Assembly (NCBI RefSeq): GCF_000743575.1
Contig: NZ_JQGC01000030.1
Location: 1 to 64,000 of the forward strand
Direction of reading: 5' to 3'
DNA from: Devosia riboflavina
GTDB taxonomy: Bacteria; Pseudomonadota; Alphaproteobacteria; Rhizobiales; Devosiaceae
DNA length: 64,000 nt
A program made the translations under genes and the position numbers. This document shows positions 49,612 to 58,215 of the stretch, in pieces. How positions within the stretch are numbered: position 1 is the stretch's first letter; the number at the start of each line of letters is the position of its first letter. A model generated the notes under the pieces. The model did no database searches and was not told where the DNA came from. It saw nothing but the letters and a program-made list of their open reading frames with translations.

Positions 49612-51951
49612 TCAGGCCGACTGCAGAAGATTGGCCATCAGGCGGAAGGCGCCGGGGACGAGTTTTTCCAACTGGTGGTGAAGAACAAGGCTGGTGTGGG
49701 TATGGCGGCCTTTGCCGATTTTCGCTGAGAGCAGGGAGCCGGCGAGGGGCTTTTCGCCGGCATCGCTCATGGCGAGAAGGGGGATATAGGCGCTGTCCCA
49801 GGCGGAGGCGAAGTAGAGGCCGCGTTCCTTGTCCCAGCCGGCGAAATCGTCAGATGTGATGCGGTTGGGGCCGGTGATGAGTGGGTGGTCGGGATCGAGG
49901 AAGGTGACTTCGGCGGCGGGATTGGTGGTGCGCCAGCGCAGCGAGGGGCTGCCGATGGTGATGGGGCGGGGCGGGGTTGTGTCCGGCGCCCAGCCATCGC
50001 TGGGGCGGTGGTAGAGGGTGACGAGATGGCCGCCCGCTTCGACCCAGCGGTGGAGTTTTTGCGTTGCTGCCTTGAGGTCGGGGCGGAGGCCGAAGGCGAA
50101 AATGCCGATGACGATCGTGTCGTAGGCCGAGAGATCGCCGGCGAGCGCTTCGGCGTCGAGTTCGGTGACGTCGGCGCCCATGCGGTTGAGCCAGAGGCCG
50201 ACCCGGTCGGCGCCGCCGCCGATATAGCCGACCTTGGTATCGGGGACCGTGAGGTTCAGCGCCAGAATGTCGAGCGACAGGGGGCGGGCGAAACGTGTGC
50301 GGCCGATATGGGGATAGGCGATGGGGGTGATGCCGAAGGCCGGGGTGCCATCGACGAGGAGGGGCAGGCTGTGACGACCGGCGGTGAGGAGGACGTCGGA
50401 GGTGACGGCGAAGGTGTTTTCGTGGCGCTCGATCGTCAGGCTGGGGGCGCTGGAGATGGAAATGCGATCGAGGGTGATGTCGGTTTTGATGGCGACGGTT
50501 TTGGTCGTCGGGGCCGACAGGGGGAGAATCAGGGCGTCGGGGTTGATCGCGACCAAATAGGCCGGGGCGAGCTGCAGGTCTTCTTCGGTGTCGCGGGTGA
50601 AGCGAATCAGTTCGCCGTTCACTTCGGCTTCGACGAGGACCGAGACAGTGCCGTTGGCGCCGAGATTCTGCCATTCGGGGCGGAAGGCGTTGTCGATTTT
50701 GGCGTCGGGGCGGGCGGTGAGCGGGATGGTCAGGCGGTCGCCGGATATTTCGGTGGAATCACCGGGGGTGAAGGCGCCGGAAGTGATGGGGGTCACACGG
50801 ATATTTTGGGCCTCGCCGCGTTCGGCTTCGAGGATGAGGTCGATGGATTCGCCGGGGGCGACGCTGGAAGAAGACACCGAGGCGTAGATTTCGAGGCCCG
50901 CGGCCACGGCTGTGGCGGCGTCGAGTTCTTCGAGTTTGCGGGCGAGGCGGTGGGCGTGTTGGGGCGCGATATCCTGCTGCGCGCCGCGAATGGCGCGGCG
51001 GGCGATGCTGAGAGCGGGGAGAATGGCTGAACTATTGGGGAAGGCGGCTATCGCCTGGGCGAGGGCGGCGTCGGCGGCGGCGAGATAGGGCGAGGGGCCG
51101 AGATCGGCGAGGGTTTTGGGCAGCTCGTCGAGGAGGTCGCCCTGCGCATTGGCGCCGACGCGGTGGAGCGGCCATTGCGTTTCGCCGGGGTGGCGCCAGT
51201 GGCCCATGTTCTGGCTGGCGTGGAAGGCGCGAGACGCTTCGCCGAGCTGCCAGAAGGGCATGCCGGTGGCGAAATCGCTGCCGGTGGCCGTTACGAAAAG
51301 ATTGGCTTCGGGCGGGGGGACTTCGTCGTCATAGGTGTCGCCGCCGCCGGACCAGGCGGGGAGGCAGAATTTTGTGACGGTCCAGGGCGCGAGGCCGTCG
51401 GTTTCGTAGGCGGGATCGGCTGCGAGGGCCAAGGCGCGTTCGGCGGCTTCGGTCATGGCGCGGTGGTGGCCGTGCTGGCCGGGAACGTCGAGGAAGGTGG
51501 GGATGACCACGTCGGGGCGGAATTGGCGATAAGCGCGGACGAGGCGGTCGATCGTGCGCTCTTCGCCCCAGCGCGACAGGGTGTCCTTGCCGGATTTGGA
51601 GAAGCCGAAATCGTGCACTGGGTCATCGGGGCCGTGGCCGAGCCAGGCGATATCGGCATCGAGGGCGCGGGCGGCTTCTTCCATTTCGCGCGAGCGCAGG
51701 ACGCCGAGGGCGCCGCCGCGTTCGGGGCCGAGGGTGTTCTGGCCGCCTTCGCCGCGCGTCGAGCAGGCGACGACAATGCGCATGCCCATCTCATGGCGCA
51801 TCGTCGCGAGCATTTCATTGTGCTCGTCATCGGGGTGGGCGCCGGTGTTCATCACCGTCACGGTGGATTTGAGGCGCGAGAGGGCGCGAGCGAGGGTGAC
51901 GAGACGCGGTTGGGCCGCGCGACGGCGCAGGCGTTCGGGGGCGGTGAGCAT
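49612..51951 (-). CDS. Cytoplasmic PIG-L (LmbE)-family deacetylase, paralogue
   Basis: A 779-residue protein parallel to the product of 46009-48513 along its whole length: GAHPDDE (H39, D41, D42, E43), STRGEGGQN, HDFGFSKSG, GQHGHHRA (158-165), GYIGGGADRVG and GGHLVTLYHRPSDGW. No signal peptide precedes the domain, so it should act in the cytoplasm, the reverse of its partner. The ATG at 51951 is used; the frame runs open to 52809 but that part lies antisense-like inside the repeat and over the ROK gene. It heads a unit with the EamA gene. Confidence 0.82.
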   Translation of the reverse strand: MLTAPERLRRRAAQPRLVTLARALSRLKSTVTVMNTGAHPDDEHNEMLATMRHEMGMRIVVACSTRGEGGQNTLGPERGGALGVLRSREMEEAARALDADIAWLGHGPDDPVHDFGFSKSGKDTLSRWGEERTIDRLVRAYRQFRPDVVIPTFLDVPGQHGHHRAMTEAAERALALAADPAYETDGLAPWTVTKFCLPAWSGGGDTYDDEVPPPEANLFVTATGSDFATGMPFWQLGEASRAFHASQNMGHWRHPGETQWPLHRVGANAQGDLLDELPKTLADLGPSPYLAAADAALAQAIAAFPNSSAILPALSIARRAIRGAQQDIAPQHAHRLARKLEELDAATAVAAGLEIYASVSSSSVAPGESIDLILEAERGEAQNIRVTPITSGAFTPGDSTEISGDRLTIPLTARPDAKIDNAFRPEWQNLGANGTVSVLVEAEVNGELIRFTRDTEEDLQLAPAYLVAINPDALILPLSAPTTKTVAIKTDITLDRISISSAPSLTIERHENTFAVTSDVLLTAGRHSLPLLVDGTPAFGITPIAYPHIGRTRFARPLSLDILALNLTVPDTKVGYIGGGADRVGLWLNRMGADVTELDAEALAGDLSAYDTIVIGIFAFGLRPDLKAATQKLHRWVEAGGHLVTLYHRPSDGWAPDTTPPRPITIGSPSLRWRTTNPAAEVTFLDPDHPLITGPNRITSDDFAGWDKERGLYFASAWDSAYIPLLAMSDAGEKPLAGSLLSAKIGKGRHTHTSLVLHHQLEKLVPGAFRLMANLLQSA

Positions 51952-52023
51952 GGGTGGTCCAGATTTTGTAGGCGTTGGGCGAAGTGGGTGCTGATGGGGT
52001 CGTGTTCGGCCTCTCAACACCCA

Positions 52024-52097
52024 CCGTGTCATTCCCGCGAAAGCGGGAATCCCGGTTCTAAAACAGAGGTTCCCGCTTTCGCGGGAATGACACCGTG
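52024..52097. repeat. GTCATTCCCGCGAAAGCGGG palindromic repeat, copy 2
   Basis: A 74-bp inverted repeat, closely matching the copy at 34858-34934, between the PIG-L and ROK genes. Arms ACCGTGTCATTCCCGCGAAA and TTTCGCGGGAATGACACCGT. It may act as a terminator for the ROK transcript. Confidence 0.85.
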
Positions 52098-52138
52098 GAT
52101 GGGTTTGCATCGGCGAATGAGCGCATGGAGAAGATGCC

Positions 52139-53377
52139 TCAAGAGACGGGGTCGGAAACGCTGAGATGGGGTGAAACCGTGTCGAGCAGCGGCAGGGCGG
52201 CGGCGCCGAGGGCGGCCGTGAGCTGGCCGGTCTGGCCGCGGATGGCGCGGGGCAGGCTGCGTTTGCCGCGCGTTGCGACGGAAACCGGGAGCGGGTCGAG
52301 CGCTGCGATGACCGCTTCGAGGACGGAATCGGGGAGGCCGCCGCCGAAGATGACGGTTTCTGGATCGAAAATGTTTTCGAGCATGGCGACGGTGGGGGCG
52401 AGATAGTCGGCGGCCATGTCGATCCATTCCGCAAGGGTCGGATTGGCTTCGTCGTGGAGCTTTTGGATGTCGTCCACCGTGGCGGCATAGATGCCGGCCA
52501 TGGCGAGGCGTTCGCGCAGGGCAAAGACCGAGACGAAGCGTTCCAAGGCGCCGGCGGGCCCGTAATGAACCTTGCCCTTGCGGGGGACGAGGCCGACATG
52601 GCCGATTTCGCCGGCATTGCCGAAGGCGCCGCGGAGGGGCCGGCCTTCCTGGATGACGCCGAGGCCGAGGCCGACGCCGAAATAGAGGTAGCAAAAGCTG
52701 CCAAGCTGGCGGCCGGCGCCATAAAGGCGTTCGCCGACGACGGCAGCGGTGGCGTCGTTTTCGACGACGACATGCTGGCCGGTGGCCTTGGCAAAGAGGG
52801 CTGCGGCATCGACGCCGGTCCAGCCGGGGAGCGTGGCGGGACCCACCGAGCTCATGCCTTCGACTTCAAAGGGGCCGGGCATGACGACGCCGATGCCAAG
52901 CAGTTTGCTGCGGTCGACGCCAAGCGAGGCTTCGAGGCGCTGGACTTCGGCCGTCACCCTGTCGGGGACAGTGTCCGGGCCCGTGGCTTCCAATGGCAGG
53001 ATGGATTTGGCGCGGACGCCGCCCGAGAGATCGAGGAGGGCGGTGACCATGTGGTCGGCGGCGATTTCGACGCCGGCGGTCAAGGGGCCATTGGGATTGA
53101 CGGCGAACTGGATGGGCGGCTGGCCGCGGCCGGAGCGCAGGCGCCCGAGTTCGACGAGAAGGCCTTCTTCGAGGAGTTCATCGACGATATTGGCGACAGC
53201 CTGGGGCGTGAGCTGGGCGCGGCGGGCGATCTCGGTGCGGCCGAGATGTTCGTGGAAGCGGATGACCTCGAGCACCACGCGCCGGTTATGCGCGCGGTTG
53301 CGCTCGGGATTGGACCCGATGGCCACACGCTGACGAAGCTCTTTCTTGCTGCGGCCGTTCAATTCGTTGCCTCCCAT
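52139..53377 (-). CDS. ROK-family transcriptional regulator
   Basis: A 412-residue NagC/Mlc-type regulator. The N-terminal winged helix reads LGRTEIARRAQLTPQAVANIVDELLEEGLL (about 45-75); the ROK sugar-binding domain (about 100-390) has ENDATAAVVGE and GNAGEIGHVGLVP. The usual zinc motif C-x-C-G-x-x-G-C-x-E is replaced by VHYGPAGALE, without cysteines. Such repressors release DNA on binding a sugar or sugar phosphate. It is divergent from the amino-sugar ABC operon, its probable target. ATG 53377 has a poor ribosome site; TTG 53434 and other codons are possible. Confidence 0.87.
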   Translation of the reverse strand: MGGNELNGRSKKELRQRVAIGSNPERNRAHNRRVVLEVIRFHEHLGRTEIARRAQLTPQAVANIVDELLEEGLLVELGRLRSGRGQPPIQFAVNPNGPLTAGVEIAADHMVTALLDLSGGVRAKSILPLEATGPDTVPDRVTAEVQRLEASLGVDRSKLLGIGVVMPGPFEVEGMSSVGPATLPGWTGVDAAALFAKATGQHVVVENDATAAVVGERLYGAGRQLGSFCYLYFGVGLGLGVIQEGRPLRGAFGNAGEIGHVGLVPRKGKVHYGPAGALERFVSVFALRERLAMAGIYAATVDDIQKLHDEANPTLAEWIDMAADYLAPTVAMLENIFDPETVIFGGGLPDSVLEAVIAALDPLPVSVATRGKRSLPRAIRGQTGQLTAALGAAALPLLDTVSPHLSVSDPVS

Positions 53378-53423
53378 ACGTCTGGCTAGCACGGCAATGG
53401 AGGAGGAGACTAGCCGGGGAACA

Positions 53424-53470
53424 AGATAACGCAAGTAGATTATGTTATTGACAAGCCACTGTCACATATT
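53424..53470. promoter_or_regulatory. Divergent promoter region, ROK gene / ABC operon
   Basis: AT-rich stretch with TTGACA at 53448-53453 on the plus strand, and on the minus strand TTGTCA with GTTATC 18 bases on. The overlapping elements suggest back-to-back promoters. The -10 for the plus strand is not clear. Confidence 0.4.
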
Positions 53471-53556
53471 GGACGTTGGGGTCCTGTCAGGCGGCGTGGG
53501 CCGTGTTTTGGCATGAGAGAGCTGTCGGAGGGTCGACGCTCCAAAGGAGGGACTTT

Positions 53557-54792
53557 ATGCGTAAGGCATATGTGGCCGGGCTTGCAGCCGGCATCAGCTT
53601 CATCGCAATGGGCGCTGCCCAGGCCGTGGAAATCGAATATTGGCAGTATGTCTTCGACAGCCGCGTCCAGGCCATGGACCAGCTCATCGAGAAATTCGAA
53701 GCTGCGAACCCGGACATCACCGTCAAGCAGACCACTTTCCCCTATGCGGACTACCAGACGCGCGTTGTCGCCGCCAAGGTTGCCGGCCAGGGTCCGGACG
53801 TGGTGCAGTTGTTCTACGGCTGGACCGACCAGTTCGTGAATGGCGGCCTGATCCAGCCGCTTGATCCGGCCGTGTTCCCGCATGCCGAAATTGAATCCGA
53901 ATTCTTCCCGATCGTTTCGGCGATGAAGCGCGGCGACGACTATTACGGCCTGCCGACCGCCGTGCGTTCGCTGGCCCTGTTCTACAACAAGGCCCTGCTC
54001 GACGAAGCCGGTGTGCAGCCGCCGAACACGCTCGACGAACTGCTGGCGGTTGCCGAAGCCACCACCAAGCGCGATGGCAGCGGCAATATCACCTCTGCCG
54101 GCATCACCATGGACATGGCGGGCCAGGATCACCACTGGTGGCGCGAAGTGCTGATCCGCCAGAATGGCGGCGTGCCTTATGACGCCGAAGGCAATGTTGC
54201 CTATAACGACGCTGCCGGCGCTGCCGCACTGAAGTTCTACACCGATCTCCAGACCGAAAAGAATGTGGGTCTCGTGGGCTTCATGGATGAAGGCCAGGCT
54301 GCGTTCCGCGCAGGTCTTGCTGCCCTGACCATCGATGGCACGTTCCGTCTCGGCGCTTTCGCCGACAACCCGTTCGAATGGGGCGTGGTGGAACTGCCGG
54401 CTGACGCCAATGGTCTGCGCTCGAACTATTCGAGCTATTTCGCCAATGGTATCGGCGCGACCGCACAGGGCGAAGAACTCGTCGCGGCGCAGAAGTTCCT
54501 CCAGTACATTTCCTCGCCTGAAGCGATGGAAATCTGGCTGAACACGGTCGGCGAACTGCCGGCGCGCCGTGAAGTGGCCCTGACCGAGGCGAACCTGGCG
54601 GATCCGATCCGCGGGCCGTTCCTCAAGGGTCTCGAATACGCCCAGACCACCCAGTTCTATGACGAAGCCGCGCAGCGCCAGACCGCCATCGACATGGTCA
54701 ACCGCGTGCTGCTCGAAGGTCAGTCGATCGAAGACTCGATCGCCCAGGCGGCTGCGGCCGAACAGGCGATCATCGATCAGGGCCGTCAGTAA
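53557..54792 (+). CDS. Carbohydrate ABC transporter substrate-binding protein
   Basis: A 411-residue family 1 solute-binding protein for sugars. Signal peptide about 1-23 (ending GAAQA), then VEIEYWQYVFDSRVQAMDQLIEKFEAANPDITVKQ, the classic start, and the fold's YYGLPTAVRSLALFYNKALLDEAG. The ATG follows AAAGGAGGGA, a very strong ribosome site that fits high expression. It heads a seven-gene operon with two permeases, a C-N lyase, an ATPase, a PfkB kinase and NagB, implying an amino-sugar ligand. Confidence 0.93.
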   Translation: MRKAYVAGLAAGISFIAMGAAQAVEIEYWQYVFDSRVQAMDQLIEKFEAANPDITVKQTTFPYADYQTRVVAAKVAGQGPDVVQLFYGWTDQFVNGGLIQPLDPAVFPHAEIESEFFPIVSAMKRGDDYYGLPTAVRSLALFYNKALLDEAGVQPPNTLDELLAVAEATTKRDGSGNITSAGITMDMAGQDHHWWREVLIRQNGGVPYDAEGNVAYNDAAGAAALKFYTDLQTEKNVGLVGFMDEGQAAFRAGLAALTIDGTFRLGAFADNPFEWGVVELPADANGLRSNYSSYFANGIGATAQGEELVAAQKFLQYISSPEAMEIWLNTVGELPARREVALTEANLADPIRGPFLKGLEYAQTTQFYDEAAQRQTAIDMVNRVLLEGQSIEDSIAQAAAAEQAIIDQGRQ

Positions 54793-54837
54793 GGGACTAG
54801 CTCTTCAGGAGCTCGAACTTCGCCACGACACGGACTG

Positions 54838-54861
54838 TCACCCCGGCCTTCGCCGGGGTGA
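54838..54861. repeat. Hairpin between binding-protein and permease genes
   Basis: TCACCCCGGC and GCCGGGGTGA form a perfect 10-bp stem with a CTTC loop and no T-tract. It may stabilise the upstream mRNA or dampen downstream expression, giving more binding protein than permease; it may also be a dispersed palindrome. Confidence 0.7.
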
Positions 54862-54919
54862 TTGCCGGTGATATTTTGGCGCTTCGGAAACTCCCTGGCA
54901 TCTCATCGCAGGAGCGAAC

Positions 54920-55852
54920 ATGGCGTCGGCGAACGCACTTCCACAGACAGGCCCGGTTCGCTTCTGGGACCGTCTGAATATCAGCACCAAGCGGGTCATC
55001 TGGGCCTGGGCGTTTCTCGCCGTGCCGATCATCTTTTATGCGGGCATCCGCTTTTACCCGACATTCCAGGCGTTCTGGCTGTCCCTCACCAATTGGGACC
55101 TGCTGCGGCCGGCCCAATTCATCGGTTTTGCGAACTATCAGAAAATGTTCGCGGACCCGATCTTCTGGAAAGTGTTCCAGAACACGTTTCTGTACCTGAT
55201 CATCGGCACGCCGGTGAGCCTCGTGGTCTCCTTCGTAATCGCCTACTATCTCGATCGCGTGAAGCTCATGCACGGCTTTATCCGCGCCCTTTACTTCCTG
55301 CCGTTCCTCACCACGGCCGCGGCCATGGGTTGGGTCTGGCGCTGGTTCTACCAGCCGGTGCCGATCGGGGTGATCAACGGCTTTTTGTCCTCCATCGGGA
55401 TTGCGCAGCAGCCATTCCTGCGCTCGGTCGATCAGGCGCTGTTTTCTATTCTGATCCCGGCGATCTGGGCGGGGCTGGGCTTCCAGATCATCATATTCAT
55501 GGCGGGTCTGCGCGCCATTCCCAATACCTTTTATGAGGCGGCCAAGATCGACGGGCTGGGGGATTGGGCGATCCTGCGCAAGATCACCATTCCGCTCTTG
55601 AAGCCGACCACCGTGTTCCTCGTGGTGTTCTCCTCCATCGGGTTCCTGCGCATCTTCGACCAGGTCTACAACATGACCACCAATGATCCCGGCGGGCCGC
55701 TCAATGCGACCAAGCCCCTGGTGCTCATGATCTACCAGACCGCCTTTTCATCCTACCAGATGGGCTATGCCGCAGCGCAGACCGTGGTGCTTTTCACCAT
55801 CCTGCTCATCGTGTCCCTGCTCCAGCTCTATGTGCTGAGGGAAAAGAAATGA
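54920..55852 (+). CDS. Carbohydrate ABC transporter permease (MalF type)
   Basis: A 310-residue inner-membrane protein with six predicted helices. The coupling motif FYEAAKIDGLGDWAILRKITIPLLKP near residue 211 matches the EAA loop of sugar permeases. It pairs with the MalG-type permease encoded next; its stop overlaps that gene's ATG. The context (kinase, lyase, NagB) suggests uptake of an amino-sugar compound. Confidence 0.93.
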   Translation: MASANALPQTGPVRFWDRLNISTKRVIWAWAFLAVPIIFYAGIRFYPTFQAFWLSLTNWDLLRPAQFIGFANYQKMFADPIFWKVFQNTFLYLIIGTPVSLVVSFVIAYYLDRVKLMHGFIRALYFLPFLTTAAAMGWVWRWFYQPVPIGVINGFLSSIGIAQQPFLRSVDQALFSILIPAIWAGLGFQIIIFMAGLRAIPNTFYEAAKIDGLGDWAILRKITIPLLKPTTVFLVVFSSIGFLRIFDQVYNMTTNDPGGPLNATKPLVLMIYQTAFSSYQMGYAAAQTVVLFTILLIVSLLQLYVLREKK

Positions 55853-56703
55853 CCATGGCCTCGACCAAAGAGCTGGCGGCCAATAGCCGCGATATCCGCC
55901 CCGGCCGCATCATTGCCTGGACCCTGCTGCTGATCGGCGGGCTCATCATGATCACGCCGCTGCTGTTCATGTTTTCGACCTCGCTGAAGACGTCGGGCCA
56001 GGTCTATGACTTGCGCTTGATCCCGGCGGCGCCGACGCTCGACAACTATATAAAAGTGCTGGGCGATGGCCGCTTCATGCAGTGGTTCTTCAACTCCACG
56101 CTGATCGCCGTTACCGTGACGATCTCGAACGTGTTCTTCGACAGTCTCGTCGGCTACACGCTGGCCAAGTTCGAGTTCCGCGGCCGGTATTTTATTTTTC
56201 TCGCTATCCTCTCGACCTTGATGATCCCCACGGAAATGCTCGTCATTCCCTGGTATCTGATGTCGAGCCAGTTGGGTTGGTTGAACTCCTACTGGGGCAT
56301 CATGTTCCCCGGCATGATGACGGCCTTCGGTACCTTCCTGATGAAGCAGTTCTTCGAAGGCGTGCCGAACGACTTCCTTGAAGCGGCACGTGTCGATGGG
56401 CTCAACGAATTCACCATCTGGTGGAAGATCGCCATGCCAATGGTGGTGCCGGCAATCTCGGCCCTCGCTATCTTCACCTTCCTCGGCAACTGGACGGCGT
56501 TCTTCTGGCCGCTGATCGTTACGACCTCCAAGGAGCTCTATACGCTGCCTGTCGGCATTTCGAGTTTCTCGGCTGAGGCCTCCATCCAGTGGGAGCTGAT
56601 CATGACCGGGGCCGCCATCGGCACCATTCCGACGCTCCTCGTCTTCCTTCTCCTGCAGCGCTACATCGTCCGTGGCGTGATGCTAGCCGGCCTCAAGGGT
56701 TAA
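55849..56703 (+). CDS. Carbohydrate ABC transporter permease (MalG type)
   Basis: A 284-residue inner-membrane protein with about six helices and the EAA-loop motif FLEAARVDGLNEFTIWWKIAMPMVVP near 178. It forms the second half of the sugar channel. The start ATGA overlaps the previous stop codon; the ArgH-like gene begins 3 bp after its stop. ATG 55855 two codons later is an alternative. Confidence 0.93.
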   Translation: MTMASTKELAANSRDIRPGRIIAWTLLLIGGLIMITPLLFMFSTSLKTSGQVYDLRLIPAAPTLDNYIKVLGDGRFMQWFFNSTLIAVTVTISNVFFDSLVGYTLAKFEFRGRYFIFLAILSTLMIPTEMLVIPWYLMSSQLGWLNSYWGIMFPGMMTAFGTFLMKQFFEGVPNDFLEAARVDGLNEFTIWWKIAMPMVVPAISALAIFTFLGNWTAFFWPLIVTTSKELYTLPVGISSFSAEASIQWELIMTGAAIGTIPTLLVFLLLQRYIVRGVMLAGLKG

Positions 56704-56706
56704 GCC

Positions 56707-58215
56707 ATGACCGATCCACGTTCTGCCGATCAGTCGGTCTTTCCCGATCCGGTCTACAAGGAAACCGTGCTGGCGCCGTTGTTCGATGGCGCCAAGGACC
56801 ACCATGTCGAAGGTTTTCGGGCCATCGACCGGGCCCATCTGGTGATGCTCACCGAGACTGGTATTTTGGAAGCCGGGCAGGCGCGCGACATTGCCGTGGC
56901 GCTCGATAGCATCGATGCCGAGATTGATCCCAGCAAGCTCGTCTATACGGGTGAGGTGGAGGACTTCTTCTTCCTCATCGAGAAGGAATTGAAGAAGCGC
57001 GTCGGGCCCGATCTCGGGGGGCGCCTCCATACGGCACGCTCGCGCAACGATATCGACCATACGCTCTTCAAGCTCGGGCTGCGGGAGCGGCTGAATGTCC
57101 TGATCGGCAAGGCGCTGAAACTGCATGCAACGCTGATCGAAGCGGCGGAGCGTGAGAAGGATACGCTCATCGTTGCCTATACCCATGGGCAGCCGGCGCA
57201 GCCGACAACCTTTGGGCACTATCTCTCGGCGATCGTTGAGTTCGTTGGGCGCGATATCGAGCGGCTGTTTGAGGCCTATCGGATCGTCGAGCTTTCTCCC
57301 ATGGGCGCGGCAGCCATCACCACGACGGGCTTTCCGACGGATCGGGCGCGGGTGGCGGAACTCTTGGGCTTTGCGGCGCCGCTGCAGAATTCTTATTCCT
57401 GCATCGCCGGGGTGGACTACATCACGTCCACTTATTCGGCCATCGAGCTGATGTTCCTGCATCTCGGGCGTCCGATCCAGGATTTCCAGGTGTGGACCAG
57501 CTTTGAGGTGGGGCAGATCTATGTGCCCAATAGCCTCGTGCAGATTTCATCGATCATGCCGCAGAAGCGTAATCCCGTGCCGATCGAACATTTGCGGCAT
57601 CTGGCGAGCCAGACGGCTGGGCGGGCGCAGGCCATGCTCACGGTGATGCACAATACGCCCTTCACCGACATGAATGACAGCGAGGGCGAAACGCAGGCCA
57701 TGGGCTATCAGGCCTTTGCCTCGGCCTATCGTGTGCTCGACCTGTTGGCCGCTTTGGTGCAGCAGATTCGCATCGATCCCAAGCGCGTGCGGGACAATAT
57801 TTCGCGCTCGTGCATTACCATTACGGAACTGGCTGACTCGCTCGTGCGTCGGGAAGGGCTTTCCTTCCGCGAGGGGCATGAGATTGCGGCATCCGTTGCC
57901 AAGGCCGTGGTGGCTATGGGAGGCGATCTCGTCACCGATGGATATGCACCGTTCACTGCCGCTTTCGAGCAGGCGACCGGACGACGTTCGACGCTTGATG
58001 AAGCGAGCTTCGCCGAAATCGTCTCGCCGGAATATTTCGTCGCCGTGCGTACCCGCTTTGGCGGGCCGGCGCCCGAGCCGCTGAATGCGGCCATTGCCGG
58101 TTACCGGCAGGACGCTGCGCGACTTGCCGACACTCATGGAAAAATACTGCGCCGCCAGGTTGATGCCGCGCGCATGCTCAAGGAGCGCTTCGGCGCATTG
58201 AAGGGAACCGTCTAA
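56707..58215 (+). CDS. Argininosuccinate lyase-like C-N lyase in a sugar operon
   Basis: A 502-residue member of the fumarase/aspartase superfamily, which eliminates an amine from N-substituted aspartates to release fumarate. ARSRND (110-115), the active-site TH at 159-160 (THGQPAQPTTFGH) and the Ser loop SSIMPQKRNP (281-290) are present. True ArgH reads THLQ at the second motif and lies in arginine genes; this one is embedded between a sugar permease and a sugar ATPase gene. Relatives such as EDDS lyase act on other N-succinyl amines. I infer an N-succinyl/aspartyl amino sugar as substrate; ordinary ArgH activity is not excluded. Confidence 0.85.
   Translation: MTDPRSADQSVFPDPVYKETVLAPLFDGAKDHHVEGFRAIDRAHLVMLTETGILEAGQARDIAVALDSIDAEIDPSKLVYTGEVEDFFFLIEKELKKRVGPDLGGRLHTARSRNDIDHTLFKLGLRERLNVLIGKALKLHATLIEAAEREKDTLIVAYTHGQPAQPTTFGHYLSAIVEFVGRDIERLFEAYRIVELSPMGAAAITTTGFPTDRARVAELLGFAAPLQNSYSCIAGVDYITSTYSAIELMFLHLGRPIQDFQVWTSFEVGQIYVPNSLVQISSIMPQKRNPVPIEHLRHLASQTAGRAQAMLTVMHNTPFTDMNDSEGETQAMGYQAFASAYRVLDLLAALVQQIRIDPKRVRDNISRSCITITELADSLVRREGLSFREGHEIAASVAKAVVAMGGDLVTDGYAPFTAAFEQATGRRSTLDEASFAEIVSPEYFVAVRTRFGGPAPEPLNAAIAGYRQDAARLADTHGKILRRQVDAARMLKERFGALKGTV

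Noticed and set aside
51952..52809. 286-codon N-terminal extension of the cytoplasmic PIG-L frame
   Set aside because: It overlaps the ROK gene in another frame and runs through a palindromic repeat; the family domain begins right after ATG 51951.
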